The notes beneath the pieces were generated by a model. The model worked only from the letters and a program-made list of their open reading frames with translations, was not told the origin of the DNA and did not search any database. The translations under genes were made by a program, and so were the position numbers. A stretch of 64,000 nt of DNA from Jiella pelagia (lineage in GTDB: Bacteria; Pseudomonadota; Alphaproteobacteria; Rhizobiales; Rhizobiaceae): contig NZ_CP114029.1 of assembly GCF_026898155.1 (NCBI RefSeq), forward strand, positions 2,770,001 to 2,834,000, read 5' to 3'. Positions 26,923-36,331 of the stretch are shown here, one piece after another (the first letter of the stretch is position 1; every line of letters starts with the position of its first letter).

Positions 26923-28374
26923 ATGAATTTTGCCTACAGGCTCAGTGTATCTGCCATCGCCCTGACGATGATGACGGGTGCGTCCTTTGCGCAGGACATT
27001 CAGATCCAGAACTCGGAATGGTGGCAGAACGCCGGCCAGAAGTTCGATGGCGTCACCCTGCGCGGCGTGACGGAATCAACGCCGGCTTCGAACTACGTGG
27101 CCGACGTGCTCGCGCCGAAGTTCGAGGAACTCACCGGCATCGACGTGCAGATCGAGACCACGTCCTGGGATCAGATGTACGACAAGGCCATCAAGGACAT
27201 GGAGGCCAAGACCGGCATCTATGACATGGTCTATATCGAGCAGGACATCATCTACGCCTATCTGTCGCGCAACTTCCTGGTCAACCTGACCAAGGCGCTC
27301 GACGAGAACGCCGAACTGAAGGCGCCGGAGTATTCGGAGGAGAACTTCACGTCCTTCGTCGAGAACTTCCGTGGCGAAGGCGGCGGGCTCTATGGCGTTC
27401 CCATGGAAGCCTTCATCAAGGTCTATCTCTACCGCACCGATCTCTTCAACGATCCCGACGTCCAGGCCGCCTTCAAGGAGAAGACCGGCAAGGATCTGAA
27501 GCCCGCCACCACCCATGCCGACTACGCCGAGATCGCCGAATTCTTCACCGAATACGGCAAGGCCAACGACATGGATCTGTGGGGCACGACGGCCCAGGCC
27601 CACACCGGTCATCCGGCCTCGTGGTACGAATATTTCGAATCCGTCGCGCCGACCTACGGCGTCTACAACTGGGGCATCGACGCCAGCAACAACTACGCCG
27701 CGACCGTCGAGAACGGCGGCACGATGAACTCGCCCGAGGCCAAGGAAGCGCTGAAGTGGTGGCTGTCGATGCGCGACATCGCCCCGCCGGAATCGGTGCA
27801 GTCGACCTGGACCGAAGTGGCGACGACCTTCGCCGCCGGCCGTGCCGCACAGGGTCTCGTCTATGGCGAGAACGCCGCCTGGATCGCCACGGACGAGGAG
27901 AAGTCGCGCGTCGTCGGCAAGGTGGGCGTGGCGCTGCCGCCGCTCGAGCCGGGCGTGATGGAAGAGGCCGAGAGCGGCGAGGGCTACATCGGCTATTATG
28001 ACGGCGGCGCCTTCGGCCTGCCGGTGACCTCCAAGAACCAGGACGCCGCGCTCCTGTTCATGCAGTTCATGGCACTGCCCGAGGTTCAGGAAGACTGGGC
28101 CGCTGCCGGCTCGCGCATCACCCTGACCTCGACCTACGACACTGCGAAGGTGATGGAAGTCGACAAGGAGCTGGGCGGCTACTACTCGATGCTCCGCGAC
28201 GATGGAAAGCTGTTCAAGGGCGCCCCGGAATATCCCTTCCACCGCCAGGTGATCGAGGCGACGTCGCCGACCTTCTACGAGATCCTGACCGGCTCGATCG
28301 GCCCGGACGAAGGCCTCGACATGATGGCCGAGAAGGCCGAGGCAGAGCTGAAGAACCTCGGCTACCGCAAGTAA
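26923..28374 (+). CDS. ABC transporter extracellular solute-binding protein (sugar/polyol)
   Basis: A 483-residue binding protein with a signal peptide (MNFAYRLSVSAIALTMMTGA, ending SFAQDI) and a family 1 solute-binding fold: VLAPKFEELTGIDVQIETTS, YDMVYIEQDIIYAYLSRNFL, YGVPMEAFIKVYLYRTDLFN, GAFGLPVTSKNQDAALLFMQ. The GGGAGGA site just before ATG 26923 fixes the start. It is the first gene of the rightward transport operon, followed by a strong hairpin as often seen after highly expressed binding-protein genes. Confidence 0.9.
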   Translation: MNFAYRLSVSAIALTMMTGASFAQDIQIQNSEWWQNAGQKFDGVTLRGVTESTPASNYVADVLAPKFEELTGIDVQIETTSWDQMYDKAIKDMEAKTGIYDMVYIEQDIIYAYLSRNFLVNLTKALDENAELKAPEYSEENFTSFVENFRGEGGGLYGVPMEAFIKVYLYRTDLFNDPDVQAAFKEKTGKDLKPATTHADYAEIAEFFTEYGKANDMDLWGTTAQAHTGHPASWYEYFESVAPTYGVYNWGIDASNNYAATVENGGTMNSPEAKEALKWWLSMRDIAPPESVQSTWTEVATTFAAGRAAQGLVYGENAAWIATDEEKSRVVGKVGVALPPLEPGVMEEAESGEGYIGYYDGGAFGLPVTSKNQDAALLFMQFMALPEVQEDWAAAGSRITLTSTYDTAKVMEVDKELGGYYSMLRDDGKLFKGAPEYPFHRQVIEATSPTFYEILTGSIGPDEGLDMMAEKAEAELKNLGYRK

Positions 28375-28399
28375 GTTCGCTGTTTCTTCAATAGCGACG

Positions 28400-28432
28400 A
28401 CGGCGGGCCGCCCTCAGAGCGCGGCCCGCCGT
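28400..28432 (+). terminator. Strong hairpin after the binding-protein gene (partial terminator/RNA stabiliser)
   Basis: ACGGCGGGCCGC (28400-28411) pairs perfectly with GCGGCCCGCCGT (28421-28432) around nine bases, followed by TTTCG. It starts 26 bases after the stop codon and 175 bases before the permease gene, so it likely sets higher expression of the binding protein than of the membrane subunits. Confidence 0.65.
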
Positions 28433-28606
28433 TTCGGCCCCTTCGGCCGATCGTCCCCCGCAAGCTGCACCCCGAGATCGCTTCGTCGATTGCCGGATAC
28501 CCTGCCGTAGCTCCCGCGCGACGACGCGGCGGATTGGGGCTCCTCGCTCCGGGCATGCGGACGGACCCTTCTTCGACAACGACGCGCCTCGACGAAAGAT
28601 GGCTCG

Positions 28607-29482
28607 ATGCAATCCAACAGATTAGGCTGGATCCTCCTCGCTCCGACGCTGGTGATCCTGTTCTTCTTCGGCGTCGTGCCGTTCCTCTACGTGCTGTGGC
28701 TGTCGTTCCACCAGTGGAACCCCTTCGCCCTCGACCCGACCATCGTCTACAACGGCGCCGACAACTTCCGCGCGCTGGTGTTCGACAGCGGCTTTCTCTC
28801 CTCGCTCGGCGTGACCATCGCCTTCGTCTTCTTCGCCGTCCTGTCCGAGCTGATCATCGGCTATCTCCTCGCCCAGGCCTTCCTGAAGGAGTTTCCGGGC
28901 AAGGCGTTCTTCCGGACGATCCACACGCTGCCCCTGATCATGGCGCCGATCATCGTCGGCTCGATCTGGAAGCTGATGACGACGCCCTCGATCGGCATCA
29001 TCCCGTCGCTGCTCGACAGCTGGTTCGGCTTCGACCTCAACATCGGCACCAGCGCCGTCGCCGCCTTCACCGTCACCGTGGTCATGGACGTCTGGCACTG
29101 GACGCCGCTGGTGACGCTGACCTTGATCGCTGCGCTCGTCTCGCTGCCGGCAGACCCGTTCGAACAGGCGCAGATCGACGGCGCCAACAAGCGCCAGATC
29201 TTCTGGCACATCACCTTGCCGATGATCGCCCCGGCGCTGCTCGCGACCGTCTTCATCCGGCTGATGGATGCGCTGCGCACCGTCGACGAGGTGTTGATGC
29301 TGACCGGCGGCGGGCCCGGCTCGGCGACCCGCTATCTCGGCGTCCACATCTTCAAGGAAGTCTTCCCGAAGACGAATTACGGCTACGGCTCGGCGGTCTC
29401 GATCATCGTCCTTTATCTGACGATCGTCTCCTGCTGGCTGCTCTACGTCGCGCTGATCGCGCCGCGCAACAAGAAGGCCTGA
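28607..29482 (+). CDS. ABC transporter permease, sugar/polyol type
   Basis: The 291-residue MalF/UgpA-type permease has six predicted spans (first span about 8-28, ILLAPTLVILFFFGVVPFLY). Its EAA-loop equivalent is FEQAQIDGANKRQIFWHITL at about 190-210, which contacts the ATPase. It is followed five bases later by the partner permease. Confidence 0.9.
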   Translation: MQSNRLGWILLAPTLVILFFFGVVPFLYVLWLSFHQWNPFALDPTIVYNGADNFRALVFDSGFLSSLGVTIAFVFFAVLSELIIGYLLAQAFLKEFPGKAFFRTIHTLPLIMAPIIVGSIWKLMTTPSIGIIPSLLDSWFGFDLNIGTSAVAAFTVTVVMDVWHWTPLVTLTLIAALVSLPADPFEQAQIDGANKRQIFWHITLPMIAPALLATVFIRLMDALRTVDEVLMLTGGGPGSATRYLGVHIFKEVFPKTNYGYGSAVSIIVLYLTIVSCWLLYVALIAPRNKKA

Positions 29483-29486
29483 TCCG

Positions 29487-30324
29487 ATGAGGCGTCAAAG
29501 AACCTGGTTGTACCTTCTGTTCTGGATCGTGGTCAGCTTCCTGACCCTCTTCCCCATCTACTGGCTCTTCGTCATCTCGGTGAAGCCGGCGGTCGAACTG
29601 TTCTCGACGCCGGAGATCATCCTCTCTTCGGTCTACTGGAAGAACTACGTCGACGTCATCTATGACGAGACGCTGCGCGGCTACATGGTCAATTCGCTGA
29701 TCATCTCCACCGGCAACGCCTTCCTTGTCACCACCCTCGGCTTTCTCGCCTGCTATGCGCTGAGCCGCTTCAATCTCGGCGGCAAGGAATCGATCTTCTT
29801 CTGGACGATCACCAACCGCATGGCGCCGCCGGCCGTCTTCCTGCTGCCGCTCTTCCTCCTGCTCACCCAGGTCTACCGGATCGGCGACTTCACGCTTCTC
29901 GATACCAAGATCGGCATGATCCTCGTCTACTGCACCTTCAACCTGCCCTTCGCGATCTGGACGCTGCGGCCGACCATCGACGGCATCCCCAAGGAGCCTC
30001 GACGAGGCGGCCTTCGTCGACGGGGCGAGCGCCTGGACGGTGATCACCGAGATCGTCCTGCCGCTGGCGCGGCCGGGCCTCGCCGTGACGCTGATCCTCA
30101 CCTGGGTCTTCGCCTGGAACGAGTATCTGCTCGCCGCGACGCTGACCAACTTCAACGCCCGCACGCTGACGACCGGCCTGTCCGAATACGTCACGACGAC
30201 CGGCACCGAATGGGGCGTGATGGCGGCGATCTCGATGTTCACCCTGATCCCGGCGCTGATCGTCTTCAGCCTGGTTCAGCGCCACATCGTCGCCGGCCTG
30301 ACCTTCGGCGCCGTGAAAGGATGA
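29487..30324 (+). CDS. ABC transporter second permease, MalG/UgpE-type (one-base insertion at 29994-30000)
   Basis: The frame is lost at GAGCCTC 29994-30000, in the middle of the EAA coupling loop. With GAGCTC the loop reads [20 protein letters not shown] and the gene is a standard 278-residue permease ending [10 protein letters not shown]. Six hydrophobic spans are visible, the first [20 protein letters not shown]. It partners the preceding permease. The DUF2160-like membrane gene starts five bases after the stop. Confidence 0.88.
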
Positions 30325-30328
30325 TGCG

Positions 30329-30595
30329 ATGAGCCGGACCGAGCCGCAGGACATCGAAACCCCGATCAACATCTACGAGGAGCAGGAGGAGAGCCGGCAG
30401 TCGCCTCTCGACAAGGAGCGCGACGGCTTCCTGCCGATCCAGACCAACTGGTTCGACAGGGTCTTCATCTCCGTCATCATCTGGGTGGCGCTGTCGTTGT
30501 TCTGGCTCCGCTTCCTGGAGCCGGCGGGGCTGTCGCTCAATTTTTCCCATGCCATCGCCGTGTTGCTCGGCGTCTACATCGTCTGGAAGGGCTGA
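30329..30595 (+). CDS. Small integral membrane protein (DUF2160-like)
   Basis: The 88-residue protein has a charged, cytoplasmic N-terminus (about 1-42) and two membrane segments, [19 protein letters not shown] (about 46-64) and [14 protein letters not shown] (about 73-86). Small two-span proteins of this kind, DUF2160, accompany sugar-alcohol and glycerol ABC transporters in alphaproteobacteria. Their role is not established, perhaps as an accessory subunit. It lies between the permease and polyol dehydrogenase genes with gaps of four and five bases. Confidence 0.7.
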   Translation: MSRTEPQDIETPINIYEEQEESRQSPLDKERDGFLPIQTNWFDRVFISVIIWVALSLFWLRFLEPAGLSLNFSHAIAVLLGVYIVWKG

Positions 30596-30600
30596 TTGCC

Positions 30601-31650
30601 ATGAAATCCCTGGTTCTGGAACGCAAGGACGAATTGTCGCTCCGCGACTTCCCGATCGACAAGGACGAGGAGGTGATCGGCCCGCGGGACGTACGGATCA
30701 AGCTCCACACCGTCGGCATCTGCGGCTCGGACGTCCACTATTACACCCACGGCCGGATCGGCCCCTTCGTCGTCAACGAGCCGATGATCCTCGGCCACGA
30801 GGCCTCCGGCACGGTGATCGAGACGGGCTCCGACGTCACCACGCTGAAGGCCGGCGACCGGGTCTGCATGGAGCCGGGCATTCCCGATCCAAATTCCAAG
30901 GCGACGCGCCTCGGCATGTACAATGTCGATCCCGCCGTGCGCTTCTGGGCGACGCCGCCGGTCCACGGCATCCTGAGGCCGACCTGCGTCCACCCGGAAG
31001 CCTTCACCTTCAAGCTGCCGGACAATGTAAGCTTCGCCGAAGCCGCGATGGTCGAGCCGCTCGCCGTCGGCGTCCATGCGGCCACCAAGGCGAAGATCAA
31101 GCCCGGCGACATCGCCGTGGTGCTGGGGGCAGGGCCGATCGGCCTCGTCACGGCGCTCTCGGCGCTGGCCGGCGGCTGCGCGCGGGTCTACGTCACCGAT
31201 CTCGCCGAAAAGAAACTCGAGATCGCCGAGAGCCTCTCACCGGCGATCGTCGGCGTCGACGCCGGGAAGGAAAGCCTCGTCGACCGGATCAAGGCTGATA
31301 CCGACGGGTGGGGCTGCGACGTCGTCTTCGAGGCGACGGGATCGCCCAAGGCCGCCGCCGGGGTGTTCGAGCCGCTGGCGCCCGGCGGCTGCGTGGTGAT
31401 GATCGGCGGCCAGTCCGAGCCGATCGCCTACGACGCCGGCGCCGCGATGATCCGCGAGGCGCGCGTCGAGAACATCTTCCGCTATGCCCACGTCTTTCCC
31501 CGCTGCGTCGCCATGCTGTCTTCGGGAACCATCGACGTGAAGCCGCTGATCACCCGGACCTTCGACTTTGCCGAAAGCGTCAGGGCGTTCGAGATTGCCG
31601 CCTCGGCTCCGGCCGGGGACGTGAAGATGCAGATCGAACTGCCGCAGTGA
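30601..31650 (+). CDS. Zinc-dependent polyol dehydrogenase (sorbitol/xylitol dehydrogenase-like)
   Basis: The 349-residue medium-chain dehydrogenase has catalytic zinc ligands in [14 protein letters not shown] (about 37-50) and in [12 protein letters not shown] (His-Glu, about 61-72). The NAD-binding motif is [12 protein letters not shown]. The four structural-zinc cysteines are replaced by a MEPGIPDP...RLGMYNVDP segment, as in the sorbitol dehydrogenase branch, and [13 protein letters not shown] is another hallmark of that branch. It would oxidise an imported polyol at C2 to a ketose. An in-frame GAGCCTC at 31230-31236 is genuine. Confidence 0.88.
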   Translation: MKSLVLERKDELSLRDFPIDKDEEVIGPRDVRIKLHTVGICGSDVHYYTHGRIGPFVVNEPMILGHEASGTVIETGSDVTTLKAGDRVCMEPGIPDPNSKATRLGMYNVDPAVRFWATPPVHGILRPTCVHPEAFTFKLPDNVSFAEAAMVEPLAVGVHAATKAKIKPGDIAVVLGAGPIGLVTALSALAGGCARVYVTDLAEKKLEIAESLSPAIVGVDAGKESLVDRIKADTDGWGCDVVFEATGSPKAAAGVFEPLAPGGCVVMIGGQSEPIAYDAGAAMIREARVENIFRYAHVFPRCVAMLSSGTIDVKPLITRTFDFAESVRAFEIAASAPAGDVKMQIELPQ

Positions 31651-31663
31651 AGGGGACGTTGAA

Positions 31664-32728
31664 GTGGCTGGCGTAATCATCGACGACGTATTCAAGCGGT
31701 ATGGCTCGGTTCAGGTCATGCACGGGGTGTCGATCGACATCGAGGATGGCGAGTTCGTCGTCCTGGTCGGGCCCTCCGGCTGCGGCAAGTCAACGCTCCT
31801 GCGGATGCTCGCCGGCCTCGAGCCGATCAGCCAGGGGACGATCCGGATCGGCGAGAAGGTCGTCAACGACGTCCTGCCCAAGGACCGCGACATCGCCATG
31901 GTGTTTCAGTCCTACGCGCTCTACCCGCACAAGACGGTGGCCCAGAACATCGGCTTTCCCCTGAAGATGGCCAAGCGCCCGAAGGCGGAGATCGACGAGA
32001 AGGTCGGCCGGGCGGCCGAGATCCTCGACCTGACGAAATATCTCGACCGCTATCCCAAGGCGCTCTCCGGCGGCCAGCGCCAGCGCGTCGCCATGGGCCG
32101 GGCGATCGTCCGCGATCCGAAGGTGTTCCTGTTCGACGAGCCCCTGTCGAACCTCGACGCCAAGCTGCGCGTCTCGATGCGCATGGAGATCAAGGAACTC
32201 CACCAGCGCCTGAAGACCACCATCGTCTACGTCACCCACGACCAGATCGAGGCGATGACCATGGCCGACAAGATCGTCGTCATGCGCGACGGCAAGGTCG
32301 AGCAGATCGGCGCGCCGCTCGATCTCTACGACAACCCGCAGAACGTCTTCGTCGCCGGCTTCATCGGCTCGCCGTCGATGAATTTCATCCGCGGCAAGAT
32401 CCGCGGGACGGGCGGCACGCGCGAATTCGTCTCCGGTGAAGGGCTGGCGATGCCGGTGCCGCAGGCGGCTGCGGTCAGCGAGGGCCAGGACGTCGTCTAT
32501 GGCATCCGGCCGGAGCACATTTCCATCGGCGAGGGCGGCATTCCGATGGATGTCGTCGTGGTCGAGCCGACCGGCTCGGAAACCCAGGTCTTCGCCAGAG
32601 CCGGGCGCGATCTCATCGACGCCGTCGTCAAGGACCGGATCACGGCCCGCCCCGGCGAGCGGATCGGCTTCAACGTCGACCTGTCCCGCGTGCATCTCTT
32701 CGACGCGAAGACGGAGCGGCGGATTTAG
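31664..32728 (+). CDS. ABC transporter ATP-binding protein, MalK/UgpC type
   Basis: Starting at GTG 31664, the 354-residue ATPase has Walker A GPSGCGKST (about 37-45), Q-loop MVFQSYALYPH, signature LSGGQRQRVAMGRAIVRDP, Walker B VFLFDEPLSNLD and H-loop VTHDQIEA. A C-terminal TOBE/regulatory domain begins near 235 (IGSPSMNFIRGKI). It completes the rightward transport operon. Confidence 0.92.
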   Translation: MAGVIIDDVFKRYGSVQVMHGVSIDIEDGEFVVLVGPSGCGKSTLLRMLAGLEPISQGTIRIGEKVVNDVLPKDRDIAMVFQSYALYPHKTVAQNIGFPLKMAKRPKAEIDEKVGRAAEILDLTKYLDRYPKALSGGQRQRVAMGRAIVRDPKVFLFDEPLSNLDAKLRVSMRMEIKELHQRLKTTIVYVTHDQIEAMTMADKIVVMRDGKVEQIGAPLDLYDNPQNVFVAGFIGSPSMNFIRGKIRGTGGTREFVSGEGLAMPVPQAAAVSEGQDVVYGIRPEHISIGEGGIPMDVVVVEPTGSETQVFARAGRDLIDAVVKDRITARPGERIGFNVDLSRVHLFDAKTERRI

Positions 32729-32807
32729 GTCGGCGCCTAAACGGGGGCGCTGCGCGGCGATCGAGCGTAAACGCGGTGGAGCGCGTCAAAGACCGGCGCC
32801 GACGGCC

Positions 32808-34286
32808 TCAGATTGCGATCGGCGCGGTCCGCCCGGTCTCTTCCAACTCCCACACCGCCTGCCACGCCGTGCCTTTGCGATCGAGGACGAGGTAATTGCG
32901 CTCGCCGGCATAGGTGGTGGCATAGCCGGGCAGGGGGCGGATGCGGATCTTGCGTCCCTTGAGCGGGCTTTCGCCGAACCGCGCGAGCAGGCCCAGCATG
33001 CGCGGATAGCCGGGCGAGGGCGCCGGATGGGAAATGCCCGAGGCGACGAGCTGGTGCATGATGCTGCCGCCCTTCAGCCGCATCTCGCCGCGGGTCGCGA
33101 GGTGGATCTCTCCCGAGACGACCGTGAGTTCGCCGCGTCCGCTCTCCTCCCAGCCGGCCAGAAGCGACAGGAACCGCTTCCACTCGGTGCGGTGGGTGCG
33201 GCTCTGCCACTGATCGCGCAGGTCGTCCTCGTATTCGTTGCTGCCCGGCAGGATGTCCGCAGCGAACTCCGCCCAGCTGAGCCGAGGTCCCAGCGCGGGC
33301 ACACTCGACATGACGAGAATGCGGTCGCCCCTCGGGGTTTCCTCGAAGGCACGCTCCAGCACGCGCCAGCCGGTCTCTCCCATCACCCGCTCAAGCCGGC
33401 GCTCGCTGCGCAGATCGGGTGATATGACCGACAGGCCGGGGTAGCGGATCGCCGTGCCGAGATTGGTGCCGGTCGTGTCGAAGCCCGTCGCCGGCGTCTC
33501 GTCGGGCCGGATGGCCAGCTGGAAGATCAGGAACATCTCGCGTGCCGCGGCGAAGATCTCCTTGCCGACGGGGCTGTCGAGCATTTCGGCGGGATGGCTT
33601 CCCCAGCCGTCGATGATGTCGTGATCGTCCCACATCATGATCGACGGCACGCGCGCGGCGAGGCTGGCGAAGGCCGGGCGATCGTAGGTGATCAGATAGC
33701 GCTCGAAATAGAAGCGGCGCAGCGCCTCCGTGATCTCCGGCGTCAGAGCGACGGCGCCGCGCTCGGTCTTCTCCATGCTCTCCCAGCGCTCCACCTCGGG
33801 GTGGCAGCGGAGGACATCGTCGGCATAGAGCTGGTCGCCGCCCTGGAGGAGAAGCGCGAAGGGATCTCGAAGGTTCTCGTCGGCGAGCCGCTGCCACACC
33901 GCGTCCCGCTCCTCGATGGGCCGGTCGAGGTCGCCCTCCTCCTGGCCGTTGCAGGAGACATAGCCGATGCGCATGTCGGGCATTGCCGGCGAGGTGACGG
34001 GGTAGCGGACGCCGTCGATCTCGTAGCCGCTGCTCGTACCGCTCGGCAGGGAGAAGTCATAGGCGTGGACGGTGCGGCCGAACTCTTCGACGAGCACCAT
34101 CGGCGCGATCTCGCCCTCGTCCGTGACGATCGTCGGCGGGGTCTCGCCGGCCGGGCACACGAGGAGGGCCCGCAGCCGGTCACGGCCGGCGTCGCCGCCT
34201 TGTGCGAAGAGGACCGGACCGATCCGGTCCGGACCCGCGCGCTTTCCGGCCGGCGCCGGCGGCGCTTCGCCATTCATGCCTGTCAT
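32808..34286 (-). CDS. PhoD-like metallophosphatase family protein
   Basis: The 492-residue protein resembles the PhoD-like group of metallophosphoesterases. Metal-binding signatures are YVSCNGQ, LLQGGDQLYADDVL, IMMWDDHDIIDGWGSHP and VVSGEIHLATRGEM. No signal peptide is seen, unlike secreted PhoD, so it is predicted to be cytoplasmic; this intracellular subgroup has no settled substrate. It converges on the transporter ATPase gene. Confidence 0.82.
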   Translation of the reverse strand: MTGMNGEAPPAPAGKRAGPDRIGPVLFAQGGDAGRDRLRALLVCPAGETPPTIVTDEGEIAPMVLVEEFGRTVHAYDFSLPSGTSSGYEIDGVRYPVTSPAMPDMRIGYVSCNGQEEGDLDRPIEERDAVWQRLADENLRDPFALLLQGGDQLYADDVLRCHPEVERWESMEKTERGAVALTPEITEALRRFYFERYLITYDRPAFASLAARVPSIMMWDDHDIIDGWGSHPAEMLDSPVGKEIFAAAREMFLIFQLAIRPDETPATGFDTTGTNLGTAIRYPGLSVISPDLRSERRLERVMGETGWRVLERAFEETPRGDRILVMSSVPALGPRLSWAEFAADILPGSNEYEDDLRDQWQSRTHRTEWKRFLSLLAGWEESGRGELTVVSGEIHLATRGEMRLKGGSIMHQLVASGISHPAPSPGYPRMLGLLARFGESPLKGRKIRIRPLPGYATTYAGERNYLVLDRKGTAWQAVWELEETGRTAPIAI

Positions 34287-34430
34287 CGATCAGCTCTTCG
34301 TCCCGCCAGCCCGCGCCCGGTCATGCGATCGGGCTTCGACTCCGTCGGCACATATAGAGGCCGATCCGGTGTTGCCAGCGGCGGGAGGCGAAGCGGCATC
34401 ATCCGTGGTGAAAGGAAAACCGTCAGTGCC

Positions 34431-35357
34431 TTACCAGCGACCCAGCCAGGCCTGCGTGTCGGGCAGGTTTCCCTGCGTTCCGCCTTGGCCGGAAGGGCCG
34501 GTCCCGACGCCGGGCAGATCCTGGCCGGCCGAGTTGCCATCGCCGGCGGGAGCTGTTTCGGCGCTGGCGGTCTCGACGATGCGACCCTGCCGCTCGCCGG
34601 TCCTTGGCGCGGGGTTCTGGCGAGAGCGGAACATGTCGAGGAAGGGGCTCTTCGCCGGCGCCGCGGCCGAAGCCTCATCCGCCGGCCGCTCGTGCGGGAC
34701 CGGCGCCGCCTCCGGTCGCGGCTCGGCATAGCCGATGGCGGTGGTGGCCTCGCCGGGCTTTTGCGCGCGCGTCGAGGCGGTGCGGATCAGATCGATGGCG
34801 CCGCCGGCATTCTGGGCCTGCCTGACTTCCGCCTGGCTGACGATCCGCGCCTCCGGATTGCTGCGCCGGGAGACCTTTTCGTAAAACGCATTGCCGCCGG
34901 CGATCAGCCGGTAGCTCATGTTGCGATAGGGAAAATTCATTCCCGCCGTGTGGAAGAACTTCGCCTTGTCGACGCCCTTGTGCCGTTCGCCTGTCAGGAC
35001 CCGGTAGGAGACCTGCATGGCCAGCTCCTTGCCGGCCCGCATTTCGCGCGTCATCACGCCAGGCGCGAACTGGTTCGGCTGGCCGACGACCTCGCAGACG
35101 TCGCTCGGATAGTCTGCGGAGGCCACCCGGTTCATCACGACGGTGCCGACCGCGAGCATGCCGTCCTCGCTGGAGCGGTTGGATTCGAAATACATCGCCC
35201 GCGCCAGGCATTCCTGCGCGGGCCCGAAGTCCTTCTTCGCCGCCAGGGCGTCGAAGGCGTCGTCGGCGCCGGGTGCCCCGATGCAACCGGCGAGCGGCAG
35301 GACGAGGAGGGCGAGAATGGCGCGGCGAAACGCGGTAACGGCGTGTGTCGTGGTCAT
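34431..35357 (-). CDS. Cell wall hydrolase, SleB-like lipoprotein
   Basis: I start the protein at ATG 35357 (308 residues). From there the N-terminus is a lipoprotein signal with lipobox LPLAGC at about 20-25; the longer frame upstream lacks protein-like composition. Residues about 40-165 are a Hydrolase_2/SleB domain: CLARAMYFESNRSSEDGM with the presumed catalytic Glu, VGTVVMNRVAS and AKFFHTAGM. The C-terminal 130 residues are Pro/Ala-rich and probably disordered. It likely cleaves peptidoglycan from the periplasmic face of a membrane. Confidence 0.84.
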   Translation of the reverse strand: MTTTHAVTAFRRAILALLVLPLAGCIGAPGADDAFDALAAKKDFGPAQECLARAMYFESNRSSEDGMLAVGTVVMNRVASADYPSDVCEVVGQPNQFAPGVMTREMRAGKELAMQVSYRVLTGERHKGVDKAKFFHTAGMNFPYRNMSYRLIAGGNAFYEKVSRRSNPEARIVSQAEVRQAQNAGGAIDLIRTASTRAQKPGEATTAIGYAEPRPEAAPVPHERPADEASAAAPAKSPFLDMFRSRQNPAPRTGERQGRIVETASAETAPAGDGNSAGQDLPGVGTGPSGQGGTQGNLPDTQAWLGRW

Positions 35358-35586
35358 GACGAACACGTGATCGCAGATTGGGGCAACAAATCGACACAAA
35401 CCCGCTGGGGCTGACTTGGGGCTGGAACTGTTGCCCACGGGCCGCAGGTTTGTCGCCCGCGCGATGCCGGAGAAGATGATGGGCAAGCGTGACCATCCGG
35501 GCTTCGTCTATTTCGACGGCACGAAGACGCGGTAATATGGGTCCGAGGATGCGCCCATGCTCCGGGGGTGAGAAAGGGCAGTTGAC

Positions 35587-36123
35587 GTGACAATCGCGAT
35601 TTTAGTCGTCCTGTCCGGTCTTCCCGGTGTCGGAAAATCCTCTGTCGCTCGGGCATTGGCCGGACGCCTCTCGGCCGTTTGGCTGCGGATCGACTCGATC
35701 GAGCAGGCAATCCTTGCTTCCGGTGTGGTTCCGGGCTCCATCGACGATGCCGGCTATCGCGCTGCGATGGCGACCGCCAGCGACAATCTCTCCATCGGCC
35801 TGTCGGTTGTCGCCGATTGCGTCAATCCCTGGATGGAGCCCCGCGACGCGTGGCGCGACCTTGGAGTTGCGAGCGGGGCGATGGTCGTCGAGGTGGAGTT
35901 GATCTGCAGGGACGAGGCGGAGCATCGCCGCAGGATCGAGGACCGGCGGCACTTGCATCCCGGCGAGGGGCATCCTGATTGGCAGTCCGTTATCGGGCGT
36001 GACTATCGTCCCTGGGGGAGGGGCCGGCTGGTCGTCGATACGGCAGGTCGGCCCACCGCTGCGTGCACGGAAGACATTCTCGCCGCCGTTTCGACGCAAC
36101 AAGCGATGTTCACGGTCGCCTGA
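35587..36123 (+). CDS. P-loop kinase-like ATPase (AAA_33/adenylylsulfate-kinase-like)
   Basis: This 178-residue protein starts at GTG 35587 with AAAGGG nine bases upstream. Walker A LSGLPGVGKSS lies at about 9-19. The lid/arginine segment IEDRRHLHPGEGHPDWQSVI and the C-terminal VDTAGRP are typical of small P-loop kinases of the AAA_33 group, which includes polynucleotide and gluconate kinase relatives. The substrate is unknown and the neighbours do not help. Confidence 0.75.
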   Translation: MTIAILVVLSGLPGVGKSSVARALAGRLSAVWLRIDSIEQAILASGVVPGSIDDAGYRAAMATASDNLSIGLSVVADCVNPWMEPRDAWRDLGVASGAMVVEVELICRDEAEHRRRIEDRRHLHPGEGHPDWQSVIGRDYRPWGRGRLVVDTAGRPTAACTEDILAAVSTQQAMFTVA

Positions 36124-36155
36124 CGGACGAGCGCCGACGTCGAACCACGGTGGTC

Positions 36156-36176
36156 ATCCCGGCCTCGAGCCGGGAT
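36156..36176. repeat. Short intergenic palindrome
   Basis: ATCCCGGC (36156-36163) and GCCGGGAT (36169-36176) form a perfect dyad around CTCGA. GTCATCCCGG...CCGGGATCC elements of this form recur between genes in alphaproteobacteria. The position after a stop codon and before a convergent gene suggests transcription termination. Confidence 0.5.
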
Positions 36177-36331
36177 CCGTTTTAAATTGTCTCAGATGAA
36201 ACGTTGGGCTGACGGCAGAATTTACTTTCGCACCAGCTGATTCCGTCGTCGCGGAGGCATGGCTACCGGATCCTGCCGCGTCGAGGATGATGAGGCGGAG
36301 AAGGCGGCGCGAGTACGAAACAATCCGTGCC

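Noticed and set aside
35464..35535. Short open frame ATG...TAA (MPEKMMGKRDHPGFVYFDGTKT)
   Set aside because: Only 23 codons with no ribosome binding site I trust; it may be a fragment of an older gene but cannot be supported.
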